Assembly (NCBI GenBank): GCA_030435675.1 | Contig: CM059622.1 | Coordinates: 9,734,001 to 9,798,000 of the forward strand | DNA: 64,000 nt | Source of the DNA: Steinernema hermaphroditum | Taxonomy: Eukaryota; Nematoda; Chromadorea; Rhabditida; Steinernematidae | Reading direction: 5' to 3' | Shown: in pieces, positions 31,560 through 42,188 of the stretch | How positions within the stretch are numbered: the first letter of the stretch is position 1 | Layout of the letters: every line of letters starts with the position of its first letter | Notes under the pieces: generated by a model | Told to the model about the DNA's origin: nothing | What the model saw: the letters and a program-made list of their open reading frames with translations, nothing else | Database searches by the model: none | Made by a program: the position numbers and the translations under genes

Positions 31560-32830
31560 CGGTGGGGTGCGTCAAGGTTTGTTGAACAATATAGTTCGTA
31601 CGCTCGCCGACTTAGTACAAACGGGGTGTTCGCTGCAAGACCGAGATAGTACAGTAAATGTCATATGCTGAACCACTTTGTACAGTACAGTATGACACAT
31701 AGTACACCGCAGGGGGATCGGTTCAGCGCCGATACTACGGAGAATGCCATATGTTGAACCACTTAGTACAGTTGTCTTTCATGAATGATAGTTCCTGTTT
31801 CAAGCACAGCTCGTATTCTTTCAGCAGTGATTTGATCTTTCGACGGTCATTTATCTCTTTGATTTACACGATTTATTTACACGATTTATCTTCCCGAATC
31901 AACGGCTTACGCCGTGCAGGACGTCTCATATATGCACAAAGAAGAACATAGTCACACCGTGGTCGCTGATTTTCTTCTGATTTCGGTGGAGCAGACGAAT
32001 CCGAATAGAATGCAGCGCTCCCATTAGTTTGCGCGGGCATCGAAGTCGTGAAGAGCTGATTCCGGAAGTGGAATAGCGGTGGAGTAGAGCCAACGGATCG
32101 GAGAGTCATCTTCGGTTCGGCTGGCGGCGCGGACTTCTGAGTTGAAACGCTTCTTCGGCTTCTCTGGCGGCGCGGGTAGAGTCGGGCGGTCGTGACGGGC
32201 TTTTTGGCGAGACGGTGGAACTACGGCTCCCTGGTGTTCCAGGCCTTCTGGGAGCCGGGGCGATCATTGCGCCAACAACGACGGCCGAGAACGACCGCTC
32301 ACTCAACTCATTCGGCTCAGACAGCCTCAGAGAGAGCGAGAGCGAGTGGACGACCCGACCGATCGCTGGGGGCACAAATGAAAGACCTATCTCTGTGAAC
32401 AGGTTGAAAATGAAAAATTTTCTCTCTGGATTGAGTTTTGAGTCCCGTCCAAGGAGTGGAGACGTCGAATCTTTGAATCGGCGGAGAATCCGTCATTTCG
32501 CTCAGAAGTTGAGTGAAGTTGAGCTGAACGCATGAAAACATCGAGGGAGAGTCCACACCTCGACACTCGGAAGTACTACAGAAACCTCACACGATGACTT
32601 CGGACTCCTTTCCACTTCTGTACTAAGTCGGCGTACTAACTGGTACAGCGTGAGGTATTTCTGAACCGATACCCCTGCGGTTACTAAGCCAGTATGCTGT
32701 ACTGTTCGGCGTATGACATTTACTAGACTATCTCGGTCCTGAACCGATTCCCTTGCGGTGTATTAAGTCGGTATACTGTACTGTACAAAGTGTACAAAGT
32801 CGTTCAACAAACCAGGCAACACCGCTCGGT
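31560..32830. mobile_element. Element with imperfect inverted termini around R1 copy 3
   Basis: Left part (GGTTTGTTGAAC near 31580, CAGTACAGTATGACACATAG near 31690, CACCGCAGGGGGATCGGTTC) is matched in inverted form at 32700-32810 (GAACCGATTCCCTTGCGGTG, GTTCAACAAACC). The arms are about 200 bp and diverged. R1 (31870-32385) occupies the centre. No coding frame. Confidence 0.55.
31870..32385 (+). repeat. Dispersed repeat R1, copy 3
   Basis: Best-preserved copy: begins near ATTTATCTTCCCGAATCAAC with GGCTTACGCC, contains CCCTGGTGTTCCAGGCCTTC and CAACAACGACGGCCGAGAAC, and ends near CGACCGATCGCTGGGGGCAC. Non-coding. Confidence 0.8.
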
Positions 32831-32975
32831 GGTGGCTGCGAACGACGACAAACGTCGTCATTCGAGGCAGCACGAAGCAGCAGAAGCAGCACCAGCGGCA
32901 AAATCAGGCAAATCACTGTGGGACCCCAGGCGGCAGTGTCGTCGTTCGAAGCAGCATAAGCAGCGAGCACTGAAG
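32820..32975 (+). repeat. GCA-rich repeat R3, copy 1
   Basis: Matches 35945-36115 inverted: GAGGCAGCACGAAGCAGCAG, GTCGTCGTTCGAAG and the GTGGGACC block. Rich in GCA/CAG triplets but with no long open frame. Confidence 0.6.
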
Positions 32976-34039
32976 CCAACTGTCTACTGCTTATGTTAGA
33001 CACATGGTAACTTATCCCCCACCAGCTCATACCACAAACATATCGTAGGTAACTTATGCCATGGACACCGACACCACACTGTACATTTCATAGGATTTTT
33101 TGGTTTTTTTTTGTAAAAATTGACATCCATGTTCCGTTGAACGTAATTATATCTTCGGTCCATCAGGTGCTTAATGAGTGCTCATTTGGGCTAGAAGCTT
33201 TATGCAATTTTCGGAAGTGGCTGTTGTCTACACATTTCCCTTCCATTCGTAATTTTGCAGATGCTGTGGGTGAGACATAACATACAGGTATGCAAGGGGT
33301 CAGTCTTCGATGCACGCCTAAGGCTTCTAAATAGTGTATTAGGGAAAAGGTTGTATCTATCCTGGGGTAGAAGGTAAAGGCCGAAATCTACAAACACTTC
33401 AAGGGCGCAATTGGACATTACATTCGTGTTCGACTTTTACATACCAAAAATGTCACAGAATGTGCTTTAGTGTAGTCTCAAGCATTATTCTCAATACGTT
33501 CGACCTTCTAATAATCCCAGCCTTCACAAACGATCAACACGGGTCTTTAATTACTGCGAGACACCCATAGACAGATTTACCCTTCAGATAATTGGTTTAC
33601 TGCAAAGAAACAAATTAACCTTAGGGACTGTTTCTGAAGTTTAGAGTGTCCCACAACGGCAGAACTGTCATGACTACAGTGTGTCCGTTTGGCTACGCAG
33701 AACATATCTCCAGAAATTCTTGTTTCTTGTTTGACCATCTTCCCTTTAAAGGGACCAGGTCATGGAGGAAAAAAGTTTTTTAAAAAATCTGAAAAAATTC
33801 GTGCCCGTGTTTTCGAGGTTGCTGAACACGATGGTGAGTGGCGATTCTAAGTTCGCCAAGTAGTTTCCTAGAAACAGAACAAGAGGCGCGATCTGTGTTT
33901 TGTCACGCGGGACGCTGGTCCCGACGCGATTTGCGCGGCGAATGCGATTCGCGTACTGTAGTTTCATCATTTTCTGCCGGTTTTGCTAACTTCTGAGGGA
34001 CAAAACAGCTTCAAAAGCACTTTTTTCGACTTATTTCAT
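32976..34039. other. About 1 kb without recognised features
   Basis: No coding frame above background, no intron pattern, no match to other parts of the window that I could see. Confidence 0.4.
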
Positions 34040-34590
34040 TATTGCATCGCTGGAAAGACGCACATGTTCAACAGGCGCCGCTTCCATCTCATCTCGACGG
34101 TCGGATTGGTGAGGAACTGCTTGTACTGTTTGAATACATTCCATCCACTGCAGATTCTTCGGCTTATTTCTTTTCCATGGTCGCGAACAAGTCGGACTTC
34201 TTGACCCAACTAAACGAAGGATTCTACTCGTTCTACTTCACTTCCGTTCAGCAGGATCGACGTAGGTTTTGTTGATATCAGCTTGGTTTTACTTGCGTTT
34301 ATCTTCAGTCCAGCTCGCTGAGATGCTTCATTCAATTCGTCCAAGAAGAGAAAGATGAAATACGCGTGGAAACTCGCAAATGAAGACGAAGAAAAGTGGT
34401 CGAAACGCCTGAATGACTGGAGGCCAATCGTTTCGAGACCACTCGGACGACCCAGAACAAGATGGCGAGACGACATCCCGAAAGCGCTGAGGACACAAGC
34501 GTGGCAGAACCAAGCGAGAAGAACGACATGCGCCAATGGTTGAACATAATGGGATCCGCTTAATGTAAATGAATGATACGGAATAAATGT
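34040..34590 (+). mobile_element. 5'-inverted LINE fragment (RTE/Jockey-like reverse transcriptase)
   Basis: Plus strand 34350-34545 encodes the end of a LINE reverse transcriptase ORF (EEKWSKRLNDWRP, then GRPRTRWRDDI). Minus strand 34345-34040 encodes the preceding part (LDELNEASQRAGLKINASKT, LNGSEVERVESFV, then EISRRICSGWNVFKQY), with one stop in place of the usual Tyr of VYLG. The inverted upstream block abutting the forward 3' block is the twin-priming arrangement of target-primed retrotransposition. The 3' end lies near GGAATAAATG (34575-34585). Confidence 0.75.
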
Positions 34591-34757
34591 TAATGTTGTC
34601 ACTTGCTCGCGTTATTTCTAGTACAGAAAAGGGTCTTCACCATGATTTTGGCGATTTCGAGGGTTAGTTTCACATGAAACGCTCCATATTCCTTTTCATC
34701 CGATGTTATTATAAGTTTAAGAGTTTTGAAATGCCAAACCACCATAGAAATAACCCT
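34591..34757. other. Short non-coding gap
   Basis: Nothing recognised between the LINE 3' end and the TA border of the next element. Confidence 0.35.
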
Positions 34758-35931
34758 ATAGTCGACGCGGAAAATCTTATGCAAAAATCGGGAATGGTCC
34801 CGCAACGAAAATTTTTGGCGCGAAAAGTGCCTAGCGGTCGATTTACAAGGGGATTTCGGAGTTTCGGCAGAGAATCGTGAAAATCTCGTGCAGTTTCACG
34901 GATTCGATAAAAAAAACCGTACAAATGTTCTCCAGGCTCTGGCGAACATTTTGCGCCCTGGGTTGTCGGAATTCGCTGCATTTCCACAGATTCTATACGT
35001 TTTTACGATAACAGTGTTGTTCCACGTGGAGACTGACCTCAATATTGATCGTTTTTTTTAGATATTTTACCTTCAAAATAGCAAAATGAACAAGGAAATA
35101 ACAAGAAAGATCATTAATCGGTTGCATATGAATCCGACTCTTCTTCCGATGAAGAGCGATAAGCCATACCGGCAAATGAACCTGTATGTAGGTTCAGCAA
35201 CTCAGTCTCTTTGTTCTGCGCATGACTTCATCAAACGATTCTTCGACGAAATGTGTGCGTCGCATGGGGTTAAGCCGGTTAGATTCCCCCCTTATCACGC
35301 AGAATTAAATCCAATCGAACAAGTCTGGGGTTAAAAGCGCTATGAAGCGCTAGAGTGAAGCGCTATGTGCGAGACCATCTCGTACTTCAAGACAAGATCG
35401 CCAATCTTACCTGAGAAGCTTGTGAATCTATTCCAGCTTCGTATATTAGAGGCTTCTATAGAAATGCGCAGAACAAAGAGACTGAGTTGCTGAACCTACA
35501 TACAGGTTCATTTGCCGGTATGGCTTATCGCTCTTCATCGGAAGAAGAGTCGGATTCATATGCAACCGATTAATGATCTTTCTTGTTATTTCCTTGTTCA
35601 TTTTGCTATTTTGAAGGTAAAATATCTAAAAAACGATCAATATTGAGGTCAGTCTCCGCGTGGAACAACACTGTTATCGTAAAAACGTATAGGATCTGTG
35701 GAAACGCAGCGAATTCCGACAATCCAGGGCGTAAAATGCTCGCCAGAGCCTGGAGAACAGTTGTACGGTTTTTTTTTCATCGAATCCGTGAAACTACACG
35801 AGATTTTCACGATTCTCTGCCGAAACTCCGAAATCCCCTTGTAAATCGACCGCTAGGCACTTTTCGCGCCAAAAATTTTCGTTGTGGGACCATTCCCGAT
35901 TTTTGCATAAGATTTTCCGCGTCGACTATAG
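34758..35931. mobile_element. 1.17-kb element with ~470-bp inverted repeats, TA-flanked
   Basis: Outer ends TAGTCGACGCGG and CCGCGTCGACTA are each bordered by TA. The inverted repeats run about 34758-35228 against 35464-35931 with few differences. The central 235 bp plus the inner right arm encode (plus strand, broken by stops) the last part of a DDE transposase of the same kind as the one at 18961. Confidence 0.8.
35221..35571 (+). pseudogene. DDE transposase C-terminal remnant
   Basis: Reads KRFFDEMCASHGV then RFPPYHAELNPIEQVWG with the catalytic Glu, a stop, then (after another stop) the C-terminal helix region (SYIRGFYRNAQNKETELL) and an acidic tail SSSEEESDSY. Order and motifs match the intact transposase at 18961, with at least two internal stops. 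The tail lies inside the right inverted repeat and is duplicated, inverted, in the left one. Confidence 0.72.
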
Positions 35932-35944
35932 AAAGTGAATTAAG

Positions 35945-36115
35945 TCGAAACACAACGCTTTGCCTGACCTCGCTGCTCGGAACTTCGAACGACGACACTG
36001 CTGTCTGCTGCCTGAGGTCCCAGAGCGATGTGCCTGAATTCGCAGAAAAAAACTGATGCTGCTTCTGCTGCTTCGTGCTGCCTCGAATGCTGCCTCGTTC
36101 GAAATACCCACCAGG
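35945..36115 (-). repeat. GCA-rich repeat R3, copy 2 (inverted)
   Basis: Inverted partner of 32820-32975; shares GAACGACGACACTGC and CTGCTTCGTGCTGCCTCGAA. Confidence 0.6.
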
Positions 36116-36232
36116 TGCTCAATGTCCCACCTACCATACACCAAATCAATAAGATCAGAGAATTCATTGTGGGACCAAAATTGTAAATTGCAGCAGGTCT
36201 ACCTTACAAAAGATTTCTGCTCGTGGAATTGA

Positions 36233-36840
36233 GGTGTCAGGACACTTCATCCCCGGGCACTTCATCCCCGCGCAGTTCATCCCACAGGCAGTTCATCTCA
36301 CAGGCAGTTCATCCCTCGGGCAGTTCATCCCACGGGCAGTTCATCCCACGGGCAGATCATCCCACGGGCAGATCATACCATAAACCGTTCTGTTCACCGC
36401 TTCAATCTCTGCAACCAGAACACTTGAAATGTAACTAACTCATTACCGCAGCTACTTCCGTCGCTTCACACTTGTGGTGCTGCTGGGTGCAGCCAACATT
36501 TTGTATTGGGTTTAACATCCAGGCTTCGCCTGGGCAAACCCCGGCTTAGCTTAGGCTCTGGCTTAGGACTATGGCTAGATTTTAAGGTAGCGGGCGAGCG
36601 AAGCGAGCCCCGTATTCATTTTTGTGCTTGGCCTCACATCCAGACTTGGCTTAGGCAAACCCCGGCTAATAAAGTCGAACGAAAGAATGCAGTGGTCATT
36701 GTTAAGTAGTCACTAGACCTGCCCGTGGGATGATTTGCCTGTGGGATGAACTGCCCGTGGGATAATATACCCGTGGGATGAACTGCTCGTGGGATGAACT
36801 GCCTGTGGGATGAACTGCCCGAGGATGAAGCGCCTAAGGA
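36233..36840. mobile_element. Foldback element with ends made of ~17-bp repeats, copy 1
   Basis: Left end starts GGTGTCAGGACACTTCATCC, followed by about nine CAGTTCATCCCACGGG-type units. The right end carries about seven of the same units inverted (36718-36835). The interior has the AACATCCAGGCTTCGCCTGG and GCGAGCGAAGCGAGCCCC modules, in part repeated. Non-coding, about 0.6 kb. Confidence 0.8.
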
Positions 36841-37069
36841 CATGTACTTATGGGCATGTATGTGAATAAAAAAACTCTGTATCGCGTGGAAACTTTTATC
36901 GTTTTATGTAGAAATGCGTCAGTTTATATAACTAATGTTGCAAAAGATGGCCACAGAGGAGTTACCATTCGCTTACATATCATATCTGCCGAGGCTTTCA
37001 GGACTGGAAGTGTTAGAAAATGACGAATGCCTACAACACATAGTAAAAAATAGTCACGATTTCACGATT
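36841..37069. other. Short non-coding gap
   Basis: Nothing recognised, apart from CACGATTTCACGATTTTCAC just before R1 copy 4, which may belong to that repeat. Confidence 0.35.
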
Positions 37070-37620
37070 TTCACGATTTTACTTCATGAATCAAAGGCGT
37101 TACGCCTTGCATGACACCGATTAATAGACAACAGAGGATATCACTTGTAGACGGCTTCATTCCTGGCACGGCGTTGACGTCGAACCGGTGGGAGACGGCG
37201 CGCTTCACGGAACATCTGGGAATCGGCGAAACTCCGGAAATGGCGGCCGAACTTCTTCTTCTCGGGGCGTTTGAGGAGGCTTCTGCGTCAGAGGAGGCTT
37301 CTGAGCTCGCATCTGCTACGGAGAGATGAGTCCGTGGTTCGGGGGTTGCGTCTTCCTCAGTATTGGTGTCCTCAGAGCGTCGGCGACCTTCGGGATGACA
37401 TCTCACGCAGCGTCGGGCGTCGGATTCCTGGCGCCGGACATCTTGTTGTCAGCGGTGGTGGGACTACGGCTTCCGGGTGTCTCAATTCCCTCTGGAAGCC
37501 GGAACACTCACAACTGCCACAGTGTTTGCTGTCTGACCAACCCGACGCTCAGAGAGCGACCGGAGGGACCGACCGCTCGCCACCGCGACACGAGTTTTTT
37601 TTTTCTCGCCACCGCGACAC
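37070..37620 (+). repeat. Dispersed repeat R1, copy 4 (variant)
   Basis: Variant form with GGCGTTACGCCTTGCATGAC at the left, GGGACTACGGCTTCCGGGTG in the middle and GACCGCTCGCCACCGCGACA near the right end. Closest to copy 5 at 62.75 kb (shared GACCTTCGGGATGACATCTC). A GTCTCGGTCTCGG tract follows (37640-37720). Confidence 0.7.
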
Positions 37621-38089
37621 GAGTTTCCGAGATGAATTTCAGTCTCGGAAGTCTCGGTCCCGTCTCGGTCTCGGCGAGACTTTTAATTTGGTCTCGGTCT
37701 CGGTTTTTCAAAGTCTCGGTTTGCACAGCTCTGGTCGGGACCAGGCTACTTTGTGGGTAGTTTTGGGCCTGTAATTCCGTGTAGATCAGTCCGTTTGCAC
37801 TAATTCCAACGGCAAATCACTAATGACGCCGAGAGCTATCGATTGATACAAAATTATCGGAAACTCAAAAAATTCGACTTTTTACGGTCATTTTTCGACG
37901 CGTTTTCCAACTTTTCTCGACGCTCAGGACACTAGAACGAAATCCATCCGATGAATTTGTGCGTTAGAGCTCACTGAGCATTTTGCGTACCGATTGAACG
38001 AAAACTACGCAATCTACGAGAAGTTATTTCGCACTTATGGCAGGGCGTTTTTCGCGAAAAATGACGATTTCAGCAGTAAATTGCCGATT
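37621..38089. other. Non-coding stretch before R2 copy 3
   Basis: About 470 nt. ATCCATCCGATGAATTTGTG (37940) recurs with one change just after R2 at 39055, suggesting that R2 inserted into, or lies between copies of, another low-copy sequence. No gene. Confidence 0.45.
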
Positions 38090-39038
38090 TCTCGGCGAAT
38101 CCCCTATATATAAATGGAGAACCGACGGGTCCGTTGGTCTGTGTGTGTGTGTGTGTTTTTCCGTGCGCACGGCGGAAACACCCACACAAAATAAGGACCC
38201 CGATGGGAACCGAACCCGACACCGCCCGCTTACAAACAGAGAACGTTCGCAATGAGCCACACAGACAGTTGAGATGGTAGTGCTCTACTTCCACTATCTC
38301 TCTGGTGATGCTAGGCTTTGAGTTTTTTTTGCTGTTTTTGAGTGATTTTTTGTCTATTTTGTAACCAGCAGTGTTTTCGGTTCGAGTTTCCTGAAACTTT
38401 ACAATTTTTTCGCCAACTTTAGCCATTTACATGAGCGCCAATCTTGCCGCCCGCAGGGCTATTGGTGTCTTGCCGCCCGCAGGGCTACAGTTTTAGGCCC
38501 CAATTTCAGCTTTTTGCATGAGCGCCAATCTTGCCGCCCGCAGGGCTACAGTTTTAGGCCCCAACTTCAGCTTTTTGCATGAGCGCCAATCTTGCCGCCC
38601 GCAGGGCTATGGTGTCTTGCCGCCCGCAGGGCTATTGGTGTCTTGCCGCCCGCAGGGCTACAGTTTTAGGCCCCAATTTCAGCTTTTTGCATGAGCGCCA
38701 ATCTTGCCGCCCGCAGGGCTACAGTTTTAGGCCCCAACTTCAGCTTTTTGCATGAGCGCCAATCTTGCCGCCCGCAGGGCTATGGTGTCTTGCCGCCCGC
38801 AGGGCTATTGGTGTCTTGCCGCCCGCAGGGCTACAGTTTTAGGCCCCAACTTCAGCTTTTTGCATGAGCGCCAATCTTGCCGCCCGCAGGGCTATGGTGT
38901 CTTGCCGCCCGCAGGGCTACAGTTTTTTGGCCCCAACTTCAGCCCTATCCATGAGCGCCAATCTTGCCGCCCGCAGGGCTACAGGCTAATTGGCTTTTAG
39001 TACCTGGAGGGCGCGAATTCGCGCGCAGCCGGGTTTAT
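38090..39038 (-). repeat. Hairpin-ended repeat R2, copy 3 (long form)
   Basis: Inverted relative to copies 1 and 2. Running leftward from the hairpin end at 39038 (ATAAACCCGGCTGCGCGCG on the minus strand), there are over a dozen TAGCCCTGCGGGCGGCAAG units spaced by GATTGGCGCTCATGCAAAAA-type segments. An A-rich block follows (about 38300-38430), then the tRNA-like block with CGGGTTCGGTTCCCATCGGG, a (GT)n run and TATATATAGGGG. No terminal inverted repeats and no obvious target duplication. Confidence 0.82.
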
Positions 39039-39281
39039 AATGCATTATATCTAAATCCATCCAATGAATTTGTGCGCCTTTGTCTCTTTAACATTTTGCG
39101 CATCGATCGACCACAAGGCACGAAAGACGGAGAAAGTTATTTCGCTTGTAAGCTAGGTGATTCTGAGCTAACATGGAAGTGTCAGAAAGTCAGAACTTCG
39201 ACCGTTTTTCGAACGGTTTTGTATTTCCATAATGGAATGCGGGGCGCTGATCATTTTGCGGGTGACATGAGCGCTGCTACC

Positions 39282-39560
39282 TGTTGTGATTTGGAGTCGA
39301 TCCGGTTGCTAGGCGGGGAGTTTACCCTTGTTCGGGAGACCTCAAACTTGGGTAATTAAACCTTTTATAATCAAACATAAAAACACGGCACGTAACACGC
39401 TAACAAAGTAACAGCATAACAGGTATGAAAGGGTGACAACACTAGCCTAAAGCGTGATAGGCGATAGCACGCGTCATGCAGGCGTCTACAGACGCTAGAC
39501 ATTCGCGGCGAGACACAGACATTCAAACCAATGGATACATCACTAGTTCATATTATAACA
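39282..39560 (-). repeat. 3' LTR (left) of Gypsy element
   Basis: Differs from the other LTR at roughly ten positions by eye, implying some time since insertion. Contains ACCTCAAACTTGGGTAATTA, which is also in the unrelated-length LTR at 63.6 kb. Confidence 0.92.
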
Positions 39561-39736
39561 CCTCCCCCAACTGAGGAGTCTCCAATTCTTCAGTTCCGAA
39601 CTTCGGTGTACCGCTTCTGGTGTGGATCCATCATGAGCTTCACAGGCTTGCGGCGAGGTCGATCGGAACGGCGGAGCCGCGGTACTGTCGGAGGGGCTTC
39701 TCGGCGTGGCATCTGTCCATCGGTGGCGTCTGGTCG

Positions 39737-40600
39737 TCAAGGCATCGGAGTGGCATCATCCAGGTGGCTCGTCGGAGTGGAGTCATCTGGAGGGGCGGCG
39801 GGCGTCGTCGATCCCAGGTCCTCCAGCATCAGCGTCAGGCCTTCCGTAGACGAGTCCGGACGAGCACGACATCTGAGTTGATCGATGTGTCGGGTGACAC
39901 GGTATCCTTCGCATTCCAGTAGATACAGCTTGAGTCCTACTCGCTTGATGACAACGGCGTCCTTCCAGTGTGGCTTCGCGGGATTGTGGCGATAATCCAG
40001 CATCGAGACGGCGTCGCTGGCGTGGAAGAGACGTTTCTTAGTTCCCTGTTGTCGATTGAAACTTCCTTCCATCTTGCGGTCCTTCAGCGGTGAGAGAACG
40101 TTCGTTCGAAGCCCCAGATCGTGAATCGTTCTGAGCGGGCGTCCCATGAGCTTCTCTGCCGGTGTCATCCCATCTGCGAGTGGTGTCGTCCGATATCCAA
40201 GCAGAATCTCGTTCAGGATGTCCATAATCCTTCCTCCCTCTTCTACGAGCTTCTTGGCGGATCTCTTGAACGTGTCAGCGAATCTTTCGGCTTGTCCATT
40301 CGACTGTGGGTAGTACGGGGCGGACTTCAGGTGCTTGATGCCACGGGCTTGACAGAATTCAGCGAACCATTCACTTGTAAACTGGGTTCCGTTGTCGGAG
40401 ACGATCACTTCGGGAAGTCCGTGCTGGGCGAAGAGCGTGTCCAGTACTTGAAGTGTCTTCTCGGCGGTTGTCGACTGATTTCCAGCCATTTGAAGTACGA
40501 ATCGACGATAATGAAGTACCAGTACTCGCCTATCGGTCCGGCGAAGTCCACGTGGATTCTTTCCCAAGGCTTTGTCGGTAGCTTCCACGAAGAGAGTGGT
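39737..40600 (-). pseudogene. Gypsy integrase (catalytic core and C-terminal region)
   Basis: Shows the core strand with a catalytic Asp (HVDFAGP in one frame), then after a frameshift near 40490 VSDNGTQF with the second Asp and PQSNGQAE with the Glu. The GYRTTPLADGMTPAE helix and a C-terminal basic domain with the HWKDAVVIKR strand follow. The N-terminal HHCC zinc region is split off by a ~1.6-kb insertion. Confidence 0.82.
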
Positions 40601-42188
40601 GTTTATGGTTTTTTTTATCATTCTCATTTCAGATGCAGTCAGAGTGTTTCATTTGCAAAAAACTGTACCCGTCAACTATGTCGTTAAATAACCACTTGCG
40701 CAAAGTGCACCGTGTCTTCCAGCGCGCTCTGGATGCCGTCTGTGCCGAGCGTGCCATCACAATATGTCTTGCGACTGCAGCAATGTAGGCTGGAGTTCCC
40801 TGCATTCACATTCATATGACTGCAATCGATCATCCTTATTTGCTTAACAACACTGGTGCACAAGAAGATGCTCAACAACCCACTGCTGTACCAGCCCGGA
40901 CAAGATCTCAAGAAGTCGAAGAAACCGCAGATAGCGAATGTTTGACGCAGTAACATGGAGTTAATTTTGAAGAAAATTTGCTCAAGCAGCTAACGGTTTG
41001 TGTACAATACCGCACCACTTACTTACAAATTGGTTTAGGACGCCAAAGAAGTGCTGCTTTCGATTTTCCAAGAAATTGCGCAGCCCAGTAAATGATAACC
41101 TTGTCAACAGCCTTGGAAGCTTTTCTCAACTGCGCTAAGCCGCCTGTCCACTTGGTTGCGCGACAAGAAGTAGGTGTTGGTCAGCCACCACGCCCAACCC
41201 CACAGCGAAGCATACGTCTACAGAAGCGATCTCTTCTTTGCCGGTCGAAGAAAGGTGACTAAATTGTTTGCATTGATAATTTGGAGAAATAACTGATTTG
41301 CTTTACTAATTTGATGTACTAAAGCTGAGTTCAAACCTTGATTTTACCTCAGAAGTAGAAAAAAACGCGAGAACTACGGGTCTATGATACTTCATCCCGG
41401 TACACTTCATCCCCGGGCACTTCATCCCCGGGCAGTTCATCCCACAGGCAGTTCATCCCACAGGCAGTTCATCCCACGGGCAGTTCATCCCACGGGTAGA
41501 TTATCCCACGGGCAGTTCATCCCACAGGCAAATCATCCCACGGGCAGATCTAGCGACTACTCAACAATGACCACTGCATTCTTTCGTTCGACGTTATTAG
41601 CCGGGGTTTGCCTAAGCCAAGTCTGGATGTTAGGCCAAGCACAAAAATGAATACGGGGCTCGCTTCGCTCGCCCGCAACCTTGAAATCTAGGCATAGTCC
41701 TAAGCCAAGCCGGGGTTTGCCCAGGCGAAGCCTGGATGTTAAACCCAATACAAAACTTTGGGCCGCACCCAGCAGCACCACAAGTGTGAAGCGACGGAAG
41801 TAGCTGCGCTAGCGACGGAAGTAGCTGCGTAGATGTTAAACCCAATGCAAAACGTTGGCCTAACATCCAGACTTGGCTTAGGCAAACCCCGGCTAATAAC
41901 GTCGAACGAAAGAATGCAGTGGTCATTGTTGAGTAGTCGCTAGATCTGCCCGTGGGATGATTTGCCTGTGGGATGAACTGCCCGTGGGATAATCTACCCG
42001 TGGGATGAACTGCCCGTGGGATGAACTGCCTGTGGGATGAACTGCCCGGGGATGAAGTGCCCGGGGATGAAGTTTACCGGGATGGAGTGTCCTGACACCG
42101 AGAACTACGCTGCTGATATGCAGCCGAAAACACAGTAACCGGCACGAGAATAGTCCCGCCGCGACCACCCTGAGTAGCGTGCGGGCGA
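40601..42188. mobile_element. ~1.6-kb insertion inside the integrase, containing foldback copy 2
   Basis: The integrase frame breaks between the zinc region (ending near 42190) and the catalytic core (starting near 40600). The inserted DNA comprises about 750 bp without recognisable features (40601-41384) and a foldback element (41385-42099). Exact borders are uncertain. Confidence 0.6.
41385..42099. mobile_element. Foldback element with ends made of ~17-bp repeats, copy 2
   Basis: Same family as 36233-36840. Left end has about nine CACTTCATCCCCGGG/CAGTTCATCCCACGG units; the right end has about eight inverted units, finishing GGATGGAGTGTCCTGACACC, the inverted complement of the left end of copy 1. 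The interior contains two AACATCCAG..GGCTTAGGC modules and GGGGCTCGCTTCGCTCGCCC. Confidence 0.8.

Noticed and set aside
36240..36390. Spaced short repeats (CAGTTCATCCCACGG) as a possible array or operator
   Set aside because: The same units occur inverted about 500 bp away as the other end of a foldback element, in two copies.
38450..38960. Regularly spaced TAGCCCTGCGGGC units resembling a CRISPR array
   Set aside because: Spacers are themselves repeated and similar, the host is a eukaryote, and no cas genes are present; this is the minisatellite core of repeat R2.
40684..40956. Minus-strand 90-codon frame in the integrase insertion
   Set aside because: No recognisable domain and no start context; probably chance.
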